The notes: a model not told the origin generated them from the letters alone. Positions 28,903 through 40,115 are shown, counted from the first letter of the stretch. The stretch: DNA of 53,820 nt from Phycisphaerae bacterium (GCA_030448225.1 JAUJNJ010000039.1:1-53820); one strand, 5' to 3'. Numbers and translations are program-made.

Positions 28903-29311
28903 GCCAATCTTCCTTCCGTAGCAGGCGGACCTTCCAATTAAATGCGGATGCGGCCGCTCGTAATACGCCCGCGGCGGGCCGATGTGCGGCCGTCTACAGG
29001 TTAAGCGTTCGCCCGACAGGGTAAAGCGCAAGCGTGCCCCGCGCCGGCGACTGCGGGCATCTATGACGTGGATCGAACGGGTCGGACCACACGAGCGTCC
29101 ACTCGACGGACGACACGCGCATTCAGAGCCTCGCCGAATGACCCGGCATCCCCCGTTTCGCCGCAGGCCCGAAGGGCCCGCTGCGGGTCACAAGGATATG
29201 CTCTTGCCGCGGGGGGCGGCGCCGCCCGACATCGGTCGGACGCGCGCAGCGGTCACCGCTCGAGCGTCGCCCGGCAAACGTCGCGTCTTCGTGGGGTGGG
29301 GCGCAGGCCGA
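28903..29311. other. Intergenic stretch carrying a dispersed repeat
   Basis: No gene supported. It contains the repeat copy at 29137-29184 and should hold the promoter of the PSCyt1 operon close to 28903-28990. Confidence 0.4.
29137..29184 (+). repeat. Dispersed 48-bp repeat with internal palindrome, copy 1
   Basis: Shares about 46 of 48 bases with the reverse complement of 38615-38663. The 3' half contains the palindrome GCAGGCCCGAAGGGCCCGC, which would form a stem with a GAA loop. The 5' half contains CATCCCCCGTTTCGCC. Both copies lie between genes. Confidence 0.75.
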
Positions 29312-30154
29312 TTACCGGCGGTTCCACCAGCCCCAACTGGCCTTCCACGCGTTGGCCGTCCCGCCGGCGTGTTGGGTGCCGAGGTGGACGTAGCGGCCGC
29401 TGGGGGCTCGGGCGGTCCAGGATTGCGTGGGCCGGCCCTTGGCGACCTTGATCCAGTGGACGCTGCCGTCGATGGCGGCGAAGTTCGCCCCGCCGCGGTG
29501 CTGGTGGGAGAACGAGTCGGCGCCGGCGTGGGTGGCGTCGAGCGACCCGATGTTCATGCTGAGCGCCGGGTCCTCCTCGATGATGATCGGGATCGGGACC
29601 GTCTCGACCACGCCCGGCGCGCCGTCGACCGGCGGGTGGGTGTGCCGCGCGTCGCCGCGGACCTTCACCAGCTTCGCGCCCGAGAGCGAGGAGAAGTTCG
29701 CGTAGTCGAACCGGCCGTTGCTCTCGTGCGCGCTGAGCGGGAGCGGCGAGAGCGCGGGGCACCGGTACACGTTGGGGTCGCTGTTCATGTAGCGGTAAAG
29801 GGTGCCGCTCTGCGGCGCGTCGAGGTACGTGACCGGGGTGCCGGCGGCGTTGAGGTTGCCGCCGAACGCCCAGTCGCGGCGCCTGGCGTCGGGGTTGCCG
29901 CGGTCGTAGAAGCCGCCCGGCAGGTGCCCGTTGTGCTCGTTGGCGAACATCGTGAACCCCAGCGCGAGCTGGCGGAGGTTGCTCTTGCACGAGACCTCGT
30001 ACCCCGCCTGGCGCGCCTTGCTGAGGGCCGGCAGCAGGATGCCCATGAGCACCGCGATGATCCCGATCACGACCAGCAGCTCGACGAGCGTGAACGCGCC
30101 CGGCCGCCGGCTGCGGGCCGTGTGGGTGACGTGAGGGGTGGCTGTCGCGTGCAT
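29312..30154 (-). CDS. Prepilin-type protein (N-terminal methylation motif, DUF1559-like)
   Basis: A 280-residue type IV pilin-like or type II secretion pseudopilin-like protein. The basic leader is cut before Phe21 in [20 protein letters not shown], the classic N-methylation signature that also forms the single membrane helix. The globular part contains the [19 protein letters not shown] segment common to planctomycete prepilin-like families and an [12 protein letters not shown] closing motif near the C terminus, where the family's DG motif is expected. Planctomycetes carry very many of these; whether it is assembled into a filament is unknown. The frame is intact. Confidence 0.88.
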   Translation of the reverse strand: MHATATPHVTHTARSRRPGAFTLVELLVVIGIIAVLMGILLPALSKARQAGYEVSCKSNLRQLALGFTMFANEHNGHLPGGFYDRGNPDARRRDWAFGGNLNAAGTPVTYLDAPQSGTLYRYMNSDPNVYRCPALSPLPLSAHESNGRFDYANFSSLSGAKLVKVRGDARHTHPPVDGAPGVVETVPIPIIIEEDPALSMNIGSLDATHAGADSFSHQHRGGANFAAIDGSVHWIKVAKGRPTQSWTARAPSGRYVHLGTQHAGGTANAWKASWGWWNRR

Positions 30155-30317
30155 TGATGCGTCCTAATGGAAAAGCGCGGCGGTACGGCCCGCCGTCGCG
30201 AGGCGCGAGAACCAGGGGCGTGGCACGCGAATCGGAACGTGATCCGCGCATGAATCGGAGCGTAACCCGCGCGCGGCGCGCAACACCCGCGCCGTCGGTC
30301 GGCGCGCCGCCGGGGCG

Positions 30318-31424
30318 TCACCCGCCGCGCGCGTGCCGGCGGCGGCGGCGGCCCAGCAGGCCCGCCGCGCCGGCCCCGAGGAGCGTCAAGCCCGCCGGCT
30401 CCGGCACGGGCGTGTAGAAGACCATCTCACTGATCCCCGTGTTGGAGGTGTTGATCCCCGACTGCACGTCCACCTCGTACCGAACGAACTGCGCCGTCAC
30501 GGCCTGGCTGAAGACCTCGGAGTTAACCCGGTTCTGCGGGCTGCCGGTCGCCTCGAACGGCTGCGTGAAGATCACGTTGCTGAAGTTCGCGTCGTTGCTG
30601 AACGTCATCGTGTAGGAGAACGTGCGGTCGGCCGCCACGTCGCGGTCGAAGAAGTCGAACGCGCCGATCTTGGTCGGCGCGCCGAAGTCGAAGTCGACGA
30701 ACGTCGCGTCGCCGCCGTTGCGCGAGGCGTACTCCTTGCCGGAGCTGAACACGCCGGCGTCGTCGTTCACCGCGTTCGCCGCCACGTAGCCGGTCGAGAA
30801 CTCGGTGAACGCGCCGACGACCGTGGGGTTCGGCAGCGGCGCCATGTCGGCCGGCGAGTCCAGGAAGTACATCTGCCGCGAGCCGAGGTTCCTGTTGTTG
30901 GGCGAGGTCTTCGACGGCGGGTTCGGCCCGGACTCCGGCGAGTTGGTGACGCCGGGCGCGGTCACGGCCTCCCACCGCACGTACCGCGCGGTCTGCGACG
31001 CGAACCGGTTGACGAACCCCTGCCCGTTCTGCCCGGTCACGTCGAACTTCACGACCGAATCCGACGCGTCGAAGGTCGGGTCCTGGCTGAACACCAGTTG
31101 CGACTCGCCCACCACGTCGGCGGCGTTCGCCCGGGTCCGGTTGACGAACGAGTCGATCGTCACCGGCGCGCCGAAGTCGAAGTTCAGCCACGTGCCGAGG
31201 TTCGGGTCGGTCGTGAAGACGGGGCCGACGCCCTGGCTCTTGCTGGCGTACTCGCCGCCGCCGCTGTCGAACACGTTGGCAGGCACGAACCTGGCGTCGA
31301 ACGGCGTGGCGTTGGCGGTGATCGTCGGGGTGGGCAACTGCCCCGCCCGGGCCCGCCCGGCCCCGAGCACGGCCGCGGCCAGGACGGCCGGCACGGCGGC
31401 GTTACGTAACACGCATTTTCTCAC
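30318..31424 (-). CDS. PEP-CTERM secreted protein with two discoidin-like domains
   Basis: A 368-residue protein starting at a GTG (31424) with GAGGAG eight bases upstream. Residues 1-26 form a signal peptide (AVLAAAVLGAGRARA). Two similar beta-sandwich domains follow (about 30-180 and 185-335), each with a pattern of F5/8 type C/discoidin proteins: an EYAS motif, NFDFGAP or DFDFGAP, a segment on fluctuating surface loops, and ARYVRWEAV or AQFVRYEVD. The C terminus is VPEPAGLTLLGAGAAGLLG then a run of Arg, the PEP-CTERM sorting signal recognised by exosortase. It is probably a surface or extracellular carbohydrate-binding protein. No exosortase gene is in the window. Confidence 0.9.
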   Translation of the reverse strand: MRKCVLRNAAVPAVLAAAVLGAGRARAGQLPTPTITANATPFDARFVPANVFDSGGGEYASKSQGVGPVFTTDPNLGTWLNFDFGAPVTIDSFVNRTRANAADVVGESQLVFSQDPTFDASDSVVKFDVTGQNGQGFVNRFASQTARYVRWEAVTAPGVTNSPESGPNPPSKTSPNNRNLGSRQMYFLDSPADMAPLPNPTVVGAFTEFSTGYVAANAVNDDAGVFSSGKEYASRNGGDATFVDFDFGAPTKIGAFDFFDRDVAADRTFSYTMTFSNDANFSNVIFTQPFEATGSPQNRVNSEVFSQAVTAQFVRYEVDVQSGINTSNTGISEMVFYTPVPEPAGLTLLGAGAAGLLGRRRRRHARGG

Positions 31425-32012
31425 GGGATCTCCTCGAACGAACGTCGGTGGAAAAACAACTGCGCCCAGCGGAGCCGCGGCAAGCGAAACCCGCGCGGCT
31501 ACCGAAGCGCGGATAGGGAAATGAGGGGGCAGACGACCCACGGCTGTCCCGACGGGCTGCCGCACGGCGGGCACGCGCGGTCCACGCGCGCGAGGGGAAA
31601 CGTCTCCCCAAGGGCGTCACGCGCCGGGTCGCTGCGGCGACCACTCGGTCGGAGCGCAGGTACGGGCGTGGCGCGCGTCGGTCATTCCCGCTCGCGGGCG
31701 CGCTCCGGGCGGCGACTTGACGTCGGGCGATAGATTCGCGGGGGCGTATTCGGGTGTCGTTACGAACAGGTATGAATGAATTGAGATTTCGCGAATCGAC
31801 GCGCGCAGTTCTATGGCAACCGCAGCCAGACGGCGGGTTGTACGGCGAGCGTGCCACGCGACGCGGCACGGCTTGCGAGATGTGAACGGCGATCAGCCGA
31901 CGCGACCGTGTGGGGTCGCGTCGGCTGAGTCCCCGGCAGTTTGAGGCCGTCGCCGCCGCCCCGGCGAACGGGGCGGCCGTCGCGACCGCGCCGACGACGC
32001 GGCCGCCGCCCG
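31425..32012. other. Intergenic stretch between two minus-strand surface-protein genes
   Basis: No gene supported. Apart from the perfect hairpin at 31893-31928, nothing was seen. The promoter of the PEP-CTERM gene should be between 31430 and 31800, where GC content falls locally (31730-31800). Confidence 0.4.
31893..31928 (-). terminator. Perfect 15-bp hairpin after the giant surface-protein gene
   Basis: TCAGCCGACGCGACC (31893-31907) pairs perfectly with 31914-31928 around a 6-base loop. It starts 85 bases downstream of the stop codon at 32013. No T-run follows on either strand, so it could instead be a transcript-protecting stem. Confidence 0.5.
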
Positions 32013-35000
32013 TCACAGCGTGGTGAACCGCGGGTCGGTCGCCGGGTCGGCGGCGTCGCCGAGGCGGGCGCGGCCGAAGGCGCCGGCGGCGAGGCGGGTG
32101 CGGGCGTCGGCGCTGGCGGCGGAGATCCAGCGGATCAGGCTCTCGGCGCCGCCGGTGATCCGGTCGTCGTCGTTGAAGAACGTGGCGTCGACCGGGTCGA
32201 GGCCGGCGGCGATCAGCGTGTTGTCGATCGCGCCGCTGACGCGCACCGAGTTGATCGAGCCGGCGCGGAACGCGTCGGCGTCGGCGCCGCCGCCGCCGAG
32301 GCGGCCGACGGCGCCGAGCGCGGCGCCGCTGAGCACCTTCGCATCCGTCAGCGCGGCGGCCCGCAGCGTGCCGATGCCGCCGGCGGCGGCGACCGTGCCG
32401 GTGAGCGTGCCGATCGACAGCGTGCCGATCGAGCCGGACGCGAAGAGCGTGCCCGAGACGTCGGCGCCGCGGGCGATCGTCGAGCGGAGCGTCCCGCTGA
32501 CCGCGACGTCGCCGAGCGCGACGCGGCCGTCGTCGGCGCCGCCCTTGGCCCGGACGGTGAACGAGACGCCGCCCGCGCCGCCGTCGGTGAGGACGACGTT
32601 GATCCGGTCGCCGTCGAGGAACGCGCTGCCGGCGCCGCCCCGCAGCGTGAACGTGTCGACCGTGCCGTCGGCCTCGGGGTACTGCAGCGCGGGGCGGCGG
32701 CCGTTGGAGGCGGCGTGGCCGAAGTCGTCGATCTGGTTGCCGCGCGGCTGGAGGCGCGTGCCGGGGACGAACAGCCGCTTGAGGCTCGGCGCGGCCTGGC
32801 GCGGCGTCGAGCCGCCGTTGCCGACGACGACGCTGCCGTCGGACTGCTTCGCGGCGTACGCGCGGTAGACGAAGTCGCCGACGTGCATCTCGCGCGTCGA
32901 CGCCGGCTCGGTGGCGTCGAGCAGGAGCTTGCCGCCGTTGCCGAAACTCGTGATGAGCGAGCCGTTCTGGCCGAGCGCGGCGACGGCGGTCTTTACGTCG
33001 CCGGCGATGAGCGACGTGCCGAGCACGAGGATCTCGCCGCCGTCCTGGAGGATGACCGCGTCGGCGTCGTCGTCGCCGCCGAAGTCGACGCTCGTCGCGC
33101 CGCCGCTGCCGAAGGTCGCGTCGCGGTCGCCGTCGATCGCGAGGCGGGTGACGGCGAAGTCGCCGGCGCCCGTGGCGCCGGCGAGCAGGATCTTCCCGTC
33201 CGGCTGGACGGCCATCCCCTGCGAGCGGTCGGGGCCGCTGCCGCCGCGGGCGGCGAGGTCTTCGATGATCTGCAGCCCGTCGCCGGCGAAGCTCGTGTCG
33301 GCCTCGCCGTTGGCGCGGAGGCGGACGACGGCCACGTTCGACGTGCGCGAGCCGACGGCGACGATCCGCCCGTCCGCCATCACCGCGACGGTGCCGGCGA
33401 CGTCGGTGTCGGAGCCGAGGTCGAACAGTTGGCGGCCGCCCTGGCCGAAGTTGGGGTCGGGCCGGCCGTCGGCGTCGTAGCGGGCGAAGGCGACGTTACC
33501 GGCGGCGGCGCCCGCGGCGACGAGCTTGCCGTCGGGGGCGACGGCGATCGCGTAGGCGGTGTCGTCGGCGCCGCCGAGGTCGGTGAAGACCATGCCGCCG
33601 GTGCCGAACGTCGTATCGAGGTTGCCGGTGAGGTCGTAGCGGACGAGCATGAACTCGCCGTTGCTCGTGCCGGCGACGACGACGCGGTCGCCCTGCACGG
33701 CGATGCCGAAGTACGCGTCGTTCTGCCCGAGCGGCGCGACGACGCTGCCGCGCGTGCCGAAGGACGGGTCGAGCCGGCCGGTCGCGTCGTAGCGCTGGAG
33801 GGCGGCGCGGGGCTGGCCGGCGTCGATCTGGCCGGTGCGGCCGGCGACGATGATCGACCCGTCGGGCAGCGACCGGCCTCGCCGACGAAGCCCGGCAGCG
33901 CGATCTCGCCGCCGCCGCCGCCCCCGCCGCCGCCGCTACCGCCGCCGTCAGTGCCGCCGCCGCCCGATCCGTCGCCACCGCCGTAGTCGGGATCGACCGG
34001 CGGCGGGGCCGCGACGCTCACGTCGAACGAGGCGGCGGGCGCGCGCCCACCGCGTTGCCGGCGGCGTCGCGCCTCGTCGCGCGCACGGTCACCGCATACG
34101 TGCCGTTGTCGGAGAAGTCCCACGACCCGCCGGGCGCAGACAGGCTGTAGACCGCCGTCGCCGACTTCCGGTCGGCCGAGGGCGTGACGTCCACGCTGCC
34201 GACCGTTACGTCGCCGCCGCCGGGGCCGCACCGAGAGGTCGGCGGCGTTGATCGACGAGACGTCGAGGCCCTGGTCGTCGCGGTAGGTGACGGTGACGGC
34301 GTGGCCGCCGCCGCCGGCGCGGGTGACGTTGCCGGCGGTGATCGCCTCGGCGGTCGGGGCGGCGCCGTCGGGCGTGGCGGTGTTGACGTCGAACGTGCCG
34401 CGGCCGCCGGCCGAGACGTTGCCCTTCGTGTCGGCGATCTGCCCGCCGGCGACGTTCACGGTGTAGCGGCCGGCGTCGGCGGCGTCCCAGCGGCCGCCGG
34501 GGGCGTCGACGGTCAGCACGGCGAGCACGCGGTCGCCGTCCTTGGCGGGCATGAGGTAGAAGTCCGACACGTCCAGCGCGTCGCCGCCGGGGCCGACGAC
34601 CGAGAACGCGTCCTTCGTGATCGTCGCCGCCCGCACCTTCTTCTCGTCGGTGAAGACGACGCCGACCGTGTGCGTGCGGCGGCCGGCGGCGTCGACGTCG
34701 GCGCGCACGTCGACGGCCGGCGCGTCGTGTCGCCGCCGCGGCCCTTGTTGCCCTTGGGCTTCTTCTCGTCGTCCTTGTCGTCGTCGTCGTCGTCGTCGTC
34801 GTCGTCCCCCTCCTCGTCGTCGGAGTCGTCGTCTCCATCGTCATCGTCGCCGTCGCGGTCACCGCGGTCGTCGTCCTTGCGGAGTTCATCACTCCGGGCA
34901 TCGCCCACGGCCCCGAGGCCGACGGCGCCGTCGTTGGCGGCGAGGTCGACGTCGATGCCGATCGCGGCGGCGGCGGTGACGATCCGATCCCAGAACGTGC

Positions 35001-35148
35001 CGCCGGCGAAAAGCACGCGGTTCTCGAGCGACTCGACGGCCGGCGCGACGGCGGCGGCGAGGCGGGCGGCGGCCGCGGCGCCCGCCGGGGCGGCGGCGGC
35101 GGTGGTGGTGGCGGTGGAACGCGTGGGCGCGGTCACATCGTTGCGCAC
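32013..35148 (-). CDS. Giant delta-60-repeat surface protein (frameshifted)
   Basis: About 1,045 residues. The GTG at 35148 has a GGGAG site just upstream. The N terminus is Ala/Thr-rich and contains VESLENRVLFAGG, a variant of the planctomycete LEPR/LFA motif found near the start of very large surface proteins. A run of about a dozen consecutive Asp (coded by GTC repeats on the plus strand near 34774-34810) follows. Ig-like segments (DVSDFYLMPA, RYTVNVAGGQIADTKGN) come next, then a Gly/Ser/Asp linker and about six delta-60 repeats (DTTFGTGG, PNFGQGG, ATFGSGG types; beta-propeller-like). The C terminus is a beta-solenoid-like GSIGTLSIGTLTG region. Indels near 34725, 34220, 34040 and 33880. 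Probably an adhesin or cell-surface scaffold. Confidence 0.82.
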
Positions 35149-35437
35149 GAGGTACTCCCTGTTGCGGTGAAGTCGAACTGGTGAACTTTCGGAGCCGGAC
35201 CCACGAGCGGGGCGACGCTGGTCGACTATGGGGTCGGTCCGAGAACCGGTCAACGCGGAAAGCGGCCGCGTCCGCTTGCGTTGATCAACCCGCGTGCGAA
35301 AACCGCTTGCCCATCCTGCCTATCCGGATTCCCCGTCCGCGCAAAGCTTTTGACGAAGCCGGCGCGGGATCTTATCGTGGATGCCGGACGCGCGGCCCTG
35401 TCGCGCGCCCGCGGGCACCCCGACCACCCTAACCGCC

Positions 35438-38404
35438 ATGGCCACCTCCGTACGCTGCCCGTACTGCCAGCACGCGATGGAGATCCGCGGCCAGAAGGTC
35501 GGGCGGTTCGGGCCCAGGTGCTCGGCGTGCGGCGGCAAGTTCCTGCTGGTGCTCCACCCGCAGCCGGGCCCGTGGCCCGAGGCGTACCCGCTGTCGCAAA
35601 CGCTGGCCGCGGGCAGGAGACGCTCGCCTCGGCGACCGGCCTGGGGATGGGGGCGATCCACGCCGACGCCCCCCGCCCGCCGCCGGCGCCACGCAACCGC
35701 CGCGCACGCCCGCGCCGCGCCCCCGTCCGCCGCCACGATCGCCACCACCCGCGCGCCCGCCGCACGCGCCGCCGCGCCGTCGCGCGCGGGCGGCGATGCC
35801 CCCCGCTCGCGCGCCGCAGCCGACCGTTCCCCCCGCCGCCCGCCCGACGATCGGGCCGGCCGTCACGCGGCGCGACCGACCCCGGCGTCACGCGCGCCAC
35901 GCCGGACGTCACCCAGCCCGAGCCGGGCGAAGCGCGACGCGGCGGCGGCGGCGGCGATCGGCCCGGGCCGGCCGACCTGACGAGGGACGAGGCCTCCACT
36001 TCAAGCTCGGCGGGTACGAGGTCCTGCGCCCAACTCGGCCAGGGCGGGATGGGCGCGGTCTACCTCGCCCGCCAGATCTCGCTCGACCGCAACGTCGCGG
36101 TGAAGGTCCTGGCCCCGCGGCTGGCGGCCGACCCGCAGTTCGTCGCCCGCTTCACCCGCGAGGCGTACGCCGCGCAACTCACGCACCACAACGTCGTGCA
36201 GATCTACGACATCGGCGTCACCCGCCAGGCCGCGGCCGGCGACGCCGAGCGAGACGTGCACTTCTTCAGCATGGAGTTCGTCCACGGCAACAGCCTCGCC
36301 GCCGTTGTCCACGACGCCGGGCGGCTCGACCCGGACGTGGCGACCGGCTACGTGCTGCAGGCCGCCCGCGGGCTGAAGTTCGCCCACGACCACGGCCTGA
36401 TCCACCGCGACGTGAAGCCCGACAACCTGCTGCTGAACGACCAAGGCCTTGTGAAGGTCGCCGACCTCGGGCTCGTCAAGCGCGCCGACGCCGCCGACCT
36501 CCCCGCGCCGGCCGCGGCGCGCGGCGGCGGCGGTTGCGTCGCGGCGGGCGACGGGCGGGCCGGGCGACACGCAGCTCAACGTGTCGATGGGCACGCCGGC
36601 CTACATGCCGCCCGAGCAGGCCCGCGACGCGGCCCACGTCGACCAGCGGGCGGACGTCTACTCGCTCGGCTGCACGCTCTACGACCTGCTGACCGGCCGC
36701 CCGCCGTTCTCCGGCCGCACGGCGTACGAGGTGATCACGAAGCACTCGACCGAGCCGCTCGTCCCGCCCGACCGCGTCGCCCGGCACGTGCCGCCGACGC
36801 TGTCGGCGATCGTCGTGCGGATGACGGCCAAGCGCCCCGGCGACCGCTTCCAGACGATGGGCGAGGTCGTCGAGGCGCTGGAGACGTTCCTCGGCGTCGA
36901 CTCCGGCAAGGCGTTCTCGCCGCAGGAGCAGGCCGTCCAAGAGCTCGAGCAGCACGTCGCGGCCTTCAACGGCGCGACGTGGGCGGCGGCCCGCGCGTGG
37001 ATCGTGCGCGGCTTCTTCGCCGTCTGCGGGCTGGCGGCGCTGCTGTGCGCTGCCGCAGATCGGCCTGCCGCTGGCGGCGGCGGGCGTGGTGGGGTTCGCG
37101 GCGGCGACGCGCTGTTCTACCAGCTCATCGTCGGCGTCACGGGCGGGACGGCGCTGTTCAAGCAGCTTCCGCCAGTTCCTGTTCGGCACGAGCCTCGTCG
37201 ACGCGCTTGCGGATCGCCGGCGTGACCGTGATCGTCGCCGCGCGCTGCTGGTGATCTTCCACCTCCACTGGATCATGCTCGGCTTCGCGCTGGCCGCCCT
37301 GCTGGCGGCGGCCGCGTTCCACCTCGGCGTCGACCGCGCCGCCGCCGCCGAGCGAGCGCGAGCCCGCGCTGGCCGCGGCCGAGGCGCTGCTGAAGCGGAT
37401 GCGCTCACGGGCCTCGACGAGAACAGCCTGCGGCAGTTCGTCTGCCGCTACGCGGGCGACCGGTGGGAGGAGTTCTACGAGGCGCTGTTCGACTACGACG
37501 CGAAGCTGATCGCCCGCCGCAACTGGGGCAAGGGGGAGCGCGGCCGCAGCCGGCGGCGGTTCGCGGCGTGGCGCGACCCGCTGATCGACCTGTTCGACCG
37601 GCGCGTCGAGCGCGCAAGACCGAGCGCGAGCCGCCGCCTGCTCCAGCGGGTCGAGGCCGAGGCGCTTGCGGGCGAAGGGGCTCGACGACGGCGCCGCCGC
37701 CCAGCAGGCCCGGCGGTCGGCCGACCGCCTGGTGCCGCGCGGCGGTCGTGCGACACCGCCGATCAGCGCGCGCGCTCACCGCCGCGCCGGGCGGCGTGCC
37801 GCCGTGGCAGGCGGGGGCGATCGCGACGTCGTGGGTGCACGACGACCGCAAGATGGACCTCGACGACCACCTGCCCGGCTACAAGCACCAGGGGTACGTC
37901 CGCCGCCGCTACGGCGGGCCGCTGGACGTGTTGCTCGAAGCGCGCGCGCGGTTCGTGCTGGCGGCGACGCTGCTGGCGGGGTTCGGGATCTGGCTCCGCC
38001 AGAACGCGCTCGAGGGGCGCGATCGTCGAGGGGGCCAAGACGCTGGCCCAGACGGTCGACCCCGTCCGCATCGCCGGGGGCCGCGACGTGCGGCACGCCG
38101 TGACGATCGAGCGGCGGTGGAACGCCGGCGGGCGCGCCGACCGCGACCTGGAGATCGGCGGCGTGCCGCGGTGGGCGTCGGCCGCGGTCGGCAGCTGGAA
38201 CGGCGGCGTCGCGGGCGCGATCGTGCTGCTGAGCTGCGTCTTCGTCGGCAAGCGCTACGCGGTGGCCGTGCTGGCCGCCGCCGCGCTGCTGTTCGCCCAC
38301 CGCTACCCGGTCCCGGTCCTCGGCGGTCAACCGTGGCTCGCCGCCGGCGCTGGGCGCGGCCGCGGCTCGTCGCCGCCGTGCTGTTCCTGCGGCGCGAAGA
38401 CTGA
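35438..38404 (+). CDS. Membrane-bound Ser/Thr protein kinase with N-terminal zinc ribbon (frameshifted)
   Basis: About 989 residues. N-terminal zinc ribbon (CPYCQHAM and CSACGGKF), a Pro/Ala/Arg-rich linker, then a Hanks-type kinase domain: Gly loop LGQGGMGAVYLARQ, VAVKVLAP lysine, HRDVKPDNLLLN catalytic loop, DLG in place of DFG (VADLGLVK), GTPAYMPPEQA and the DVYSLGCTLYDLLTGRPPF helix F. After about residue 510 come several membrane segments (near 37020-37150 and 37245-37330), then a helical cytoplasmic region and two final membrane segments. Roughly fifteen indels break the frame, but domain order is clear. It phosphorylates unknown targets. Planctomycetes have many such kinases; the FHA-phosphatase at 16.2 kb could act on the same circuit. 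Confidence 0.82.
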
Positions 38405-38614
38405 CGCCGTCACCCGCGGCGCGCCGCGCCGCACGCGAATCACCGCCGCGCGCGTCAGCGCCCGCGGCGCAGTTGGCGCGGCCTCGCCTGAAGCATTCAC
38501 CCCTCCCGGCGCTCTCTTCGCGCCACCGTTGCCGCGCGGGCGACGACTGGCCGTGCCGCTCGCCAACGGACTCTTCTCCACGCGCACTGCGCTAACGGCT
38601 TGGCCGAATAATTG

Positions 38615-38663
38615 GCAGCGGGCCCTTCGGGCCTGCGGCGAAACGGGGGATGTCGGGTCGATT
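38615..38663 (-). repeat. Dispersed 48-bp repeat with internal palindrome, copy 2
   Basis: Reverse complement of the element at 29137-29184 with two differences. It lies in the 340-base gap between the kinase and cydA, upstream of the presumed cydA promoter. The rest of that gap (38405-38614) shows no supported gene. Confidence 0.75.
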
Positions 38664-38691
38664 GAACAGGCGCGGAAAGACCCGGGAAAAC

Positions 38692-38720
38692 ATGACTTCA
38701 GCCCCACATCGTGCTAAAAT
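38692..38720 (+). promoter_or_regulatory. Candidate cydA promoter
   Basis: ATGACT (38692-38697) and TAAAAT (38715-38720) are separated by 17 bases and lie 25 bases before the cydA start. The -10 box is good, the -35 weak. Confidence 0.45.
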
Positions 38721-38744
38721 TCACAAAGTCGATTGGAGCACGTT

Positions 38745-40115
38745 ATGGAGTCGCTTCTCGCCGCCCGCCTGCAGATGACGATGTCGCTGGCGTTCCACAT
38801 GGTGTTCGCCGCGATCGGGATCGGGCTGCCGTTCCTGATGGTCCTCGTCGAGCGCCGCTACCTCAAGACGAAGGACGAGGTGTACCTCCGCCTGGCGAAG
38901 AAGTGGGCGAAGGTGACGGGGCTGCTGTTCGCGGTCGGAGCGGTGTCGGGGACGGCGTTGTCGTTCGAGTTGGGGCTGCTGTGGCCGCGGTACATGGAGG
39001 TGACCGGCGCGGTCGTCGGGCACCTGTTCGCGCTCGAGGGGTACGCGTTCTTCATCGAGGCGATCTTCCTCGGGCTCTACCTGTACGGGTGGGACCGCCT
39101 CAGCGCCGTCGCCCACTGGTGGTGCGGCGTGGTGGTGGCCGTCAGCGGCGCGATCTCGGGGATCCTCGTGCTCGGCGTGAACGCGTGGATGCAGTTGCCC
39201 GTCGGCTTCGAGATGGAGGCCGGCCGCGTCGTGGTGACCGACCCGATCGCGATCCTGAAGCAGTACGGGTGGTTCGTGATGGCGCTGCACTCGACGCTGT
39301 CGTGCTACATCGCCGTCTCGTTCGCCGTGGCCGGCATCTACGCCTGGGGCTGGCTGCGCGGGCGGCGCGACGCGTACCACCGCATCGCGATCCGCACGGC
39401 GCTGGCGGTCGGGGCGGTGACGGCGCTGCTGCAACCGCTCAGCGGCGATCTGCTGGCGAAGTTCGTCTTCAAGACGCAGCCGGCGAAGTTCGCGGCGATG
39501 GAGGGGCAGTTCAAGACCGAGGCGTGGGCGCCGCTGCGCATCGGGGGCATCCCCGACGCCGAGGCGGGCGAGACGAAGTACGCGATCGAGATCCCCGGCG
39601 GCCTGAGCGTCCTCGCCGACCACAGCCCCAGCGCCGTCGTGCCCGGCCTCGACCAGATCCCGCGCGAGAACTGGCCGAACCTCCACCTGACGCACTTCGC
39701 GTTCCAGGTGATGGTCGGCCTCGGCACGCTGCTGATCGTGCTCGGCGTGTGGTTCCTGTGGCGGTACTGGCGCGACAAGGAGACGGCGCTCGACAGCCGC
39801 AAAATGCTCTGGCTGGCGGTGCTCTGCGCGCCGATGGGCTTCATCGCCCTCGAGGCCGGCTGGATCGTCACCGAGGTCGGCCGCCAGCCGTGGGTGATCA
39901 ACGGGTTCATGAAGACGAAGGACGCGGTGACCACCGCCCCCGGCGTGGCCGAGACGTTCTACGGCTACACGCTGCTCTACCTGCTGCTCGCCACGACGGT
40001 GATCGTGCTGCTGCGACGCCTGCGCGACCCCGGCGACGGCGACGACGCGGTACGGGCCCCGCAAGACGTCCCCCTGCCGCAGGCGAAGGACTTGGCGGTG
40101 GGTGGCGCGACGTAA
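38745..40115 (+). CDS. cydA: Cytochrome bd quinol oxidase subunit I
   Basis: Terminal oxidase subunit that oxidises quinol and holds haems b558, b595 and d in the inner membrane. 456 residues, short-Q-loop type. Family landmarks: the b595 ligand His18 in MTMSLAFHMVFAAIGIGLPF, GTALSFELGLLWPRYME, GHLFALEGYAFFIEAIFLGL, the His of MALHSTLSCYIAVSFAVAG (b558 ligand), and GWIVTEVGRQPWVINGFMKT near the end with the quinol-site residues. The ATG at 38745 has GGAG 8 bases before it; an earlier ATG at 38733 exists but adds nothing conserved. The frame is intact. cydB follows after 356 bases, an unusually long gap for this operon. Confidence 0.95.
   Translation: MESLLAARLQMTMSLAFHMVFAAIGIGLPFLMVLVERRYLKTKDEVYLRLAKKWAKVTGLLFAVGAVSGTALSFELGLLWPRYMEVTGAVVGHLFALEGYAFFIEAIFLGLYLYGWDRLSAVAHWWCGVVVAVSGAISGILVLGVNAWMQLPVGFEMEAGRVVVTDPIAILKQYGWFVMALHSTLSCYIAVSFAVAGIYAWGWLRGRRDAYHRIAIRTALAVGAVTALLQPLSGDLLAKFVFKTQPAKFAAMEGQFKTEAWAPLRIGGIPDAEAGETKYAIEIPGGLSVLADHSPSAVVPGLDQIPRENWPNLHLTHFAFQVMVGLGTLLIVLGVWFLWRYWRDKETALDSRKMLWLAVLCAPMGFIALEAGWIVTEVGRQPWVINGFMKTKDAVTTAPGVAETFYGYTLLYLLLATTVIVLLRRLRDPGDGDDAVRAPQDVPLPQAKDLAVGGAT

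Noticed and set aside
31941..33986. Plus-strand open frame of 681 codons opposite the delta-60 protein
   Set aside because: The minus strand shows repeated delta-60 units with conserved spacing; the plus frame is an Ala/Val/Asp/Arg shadow.
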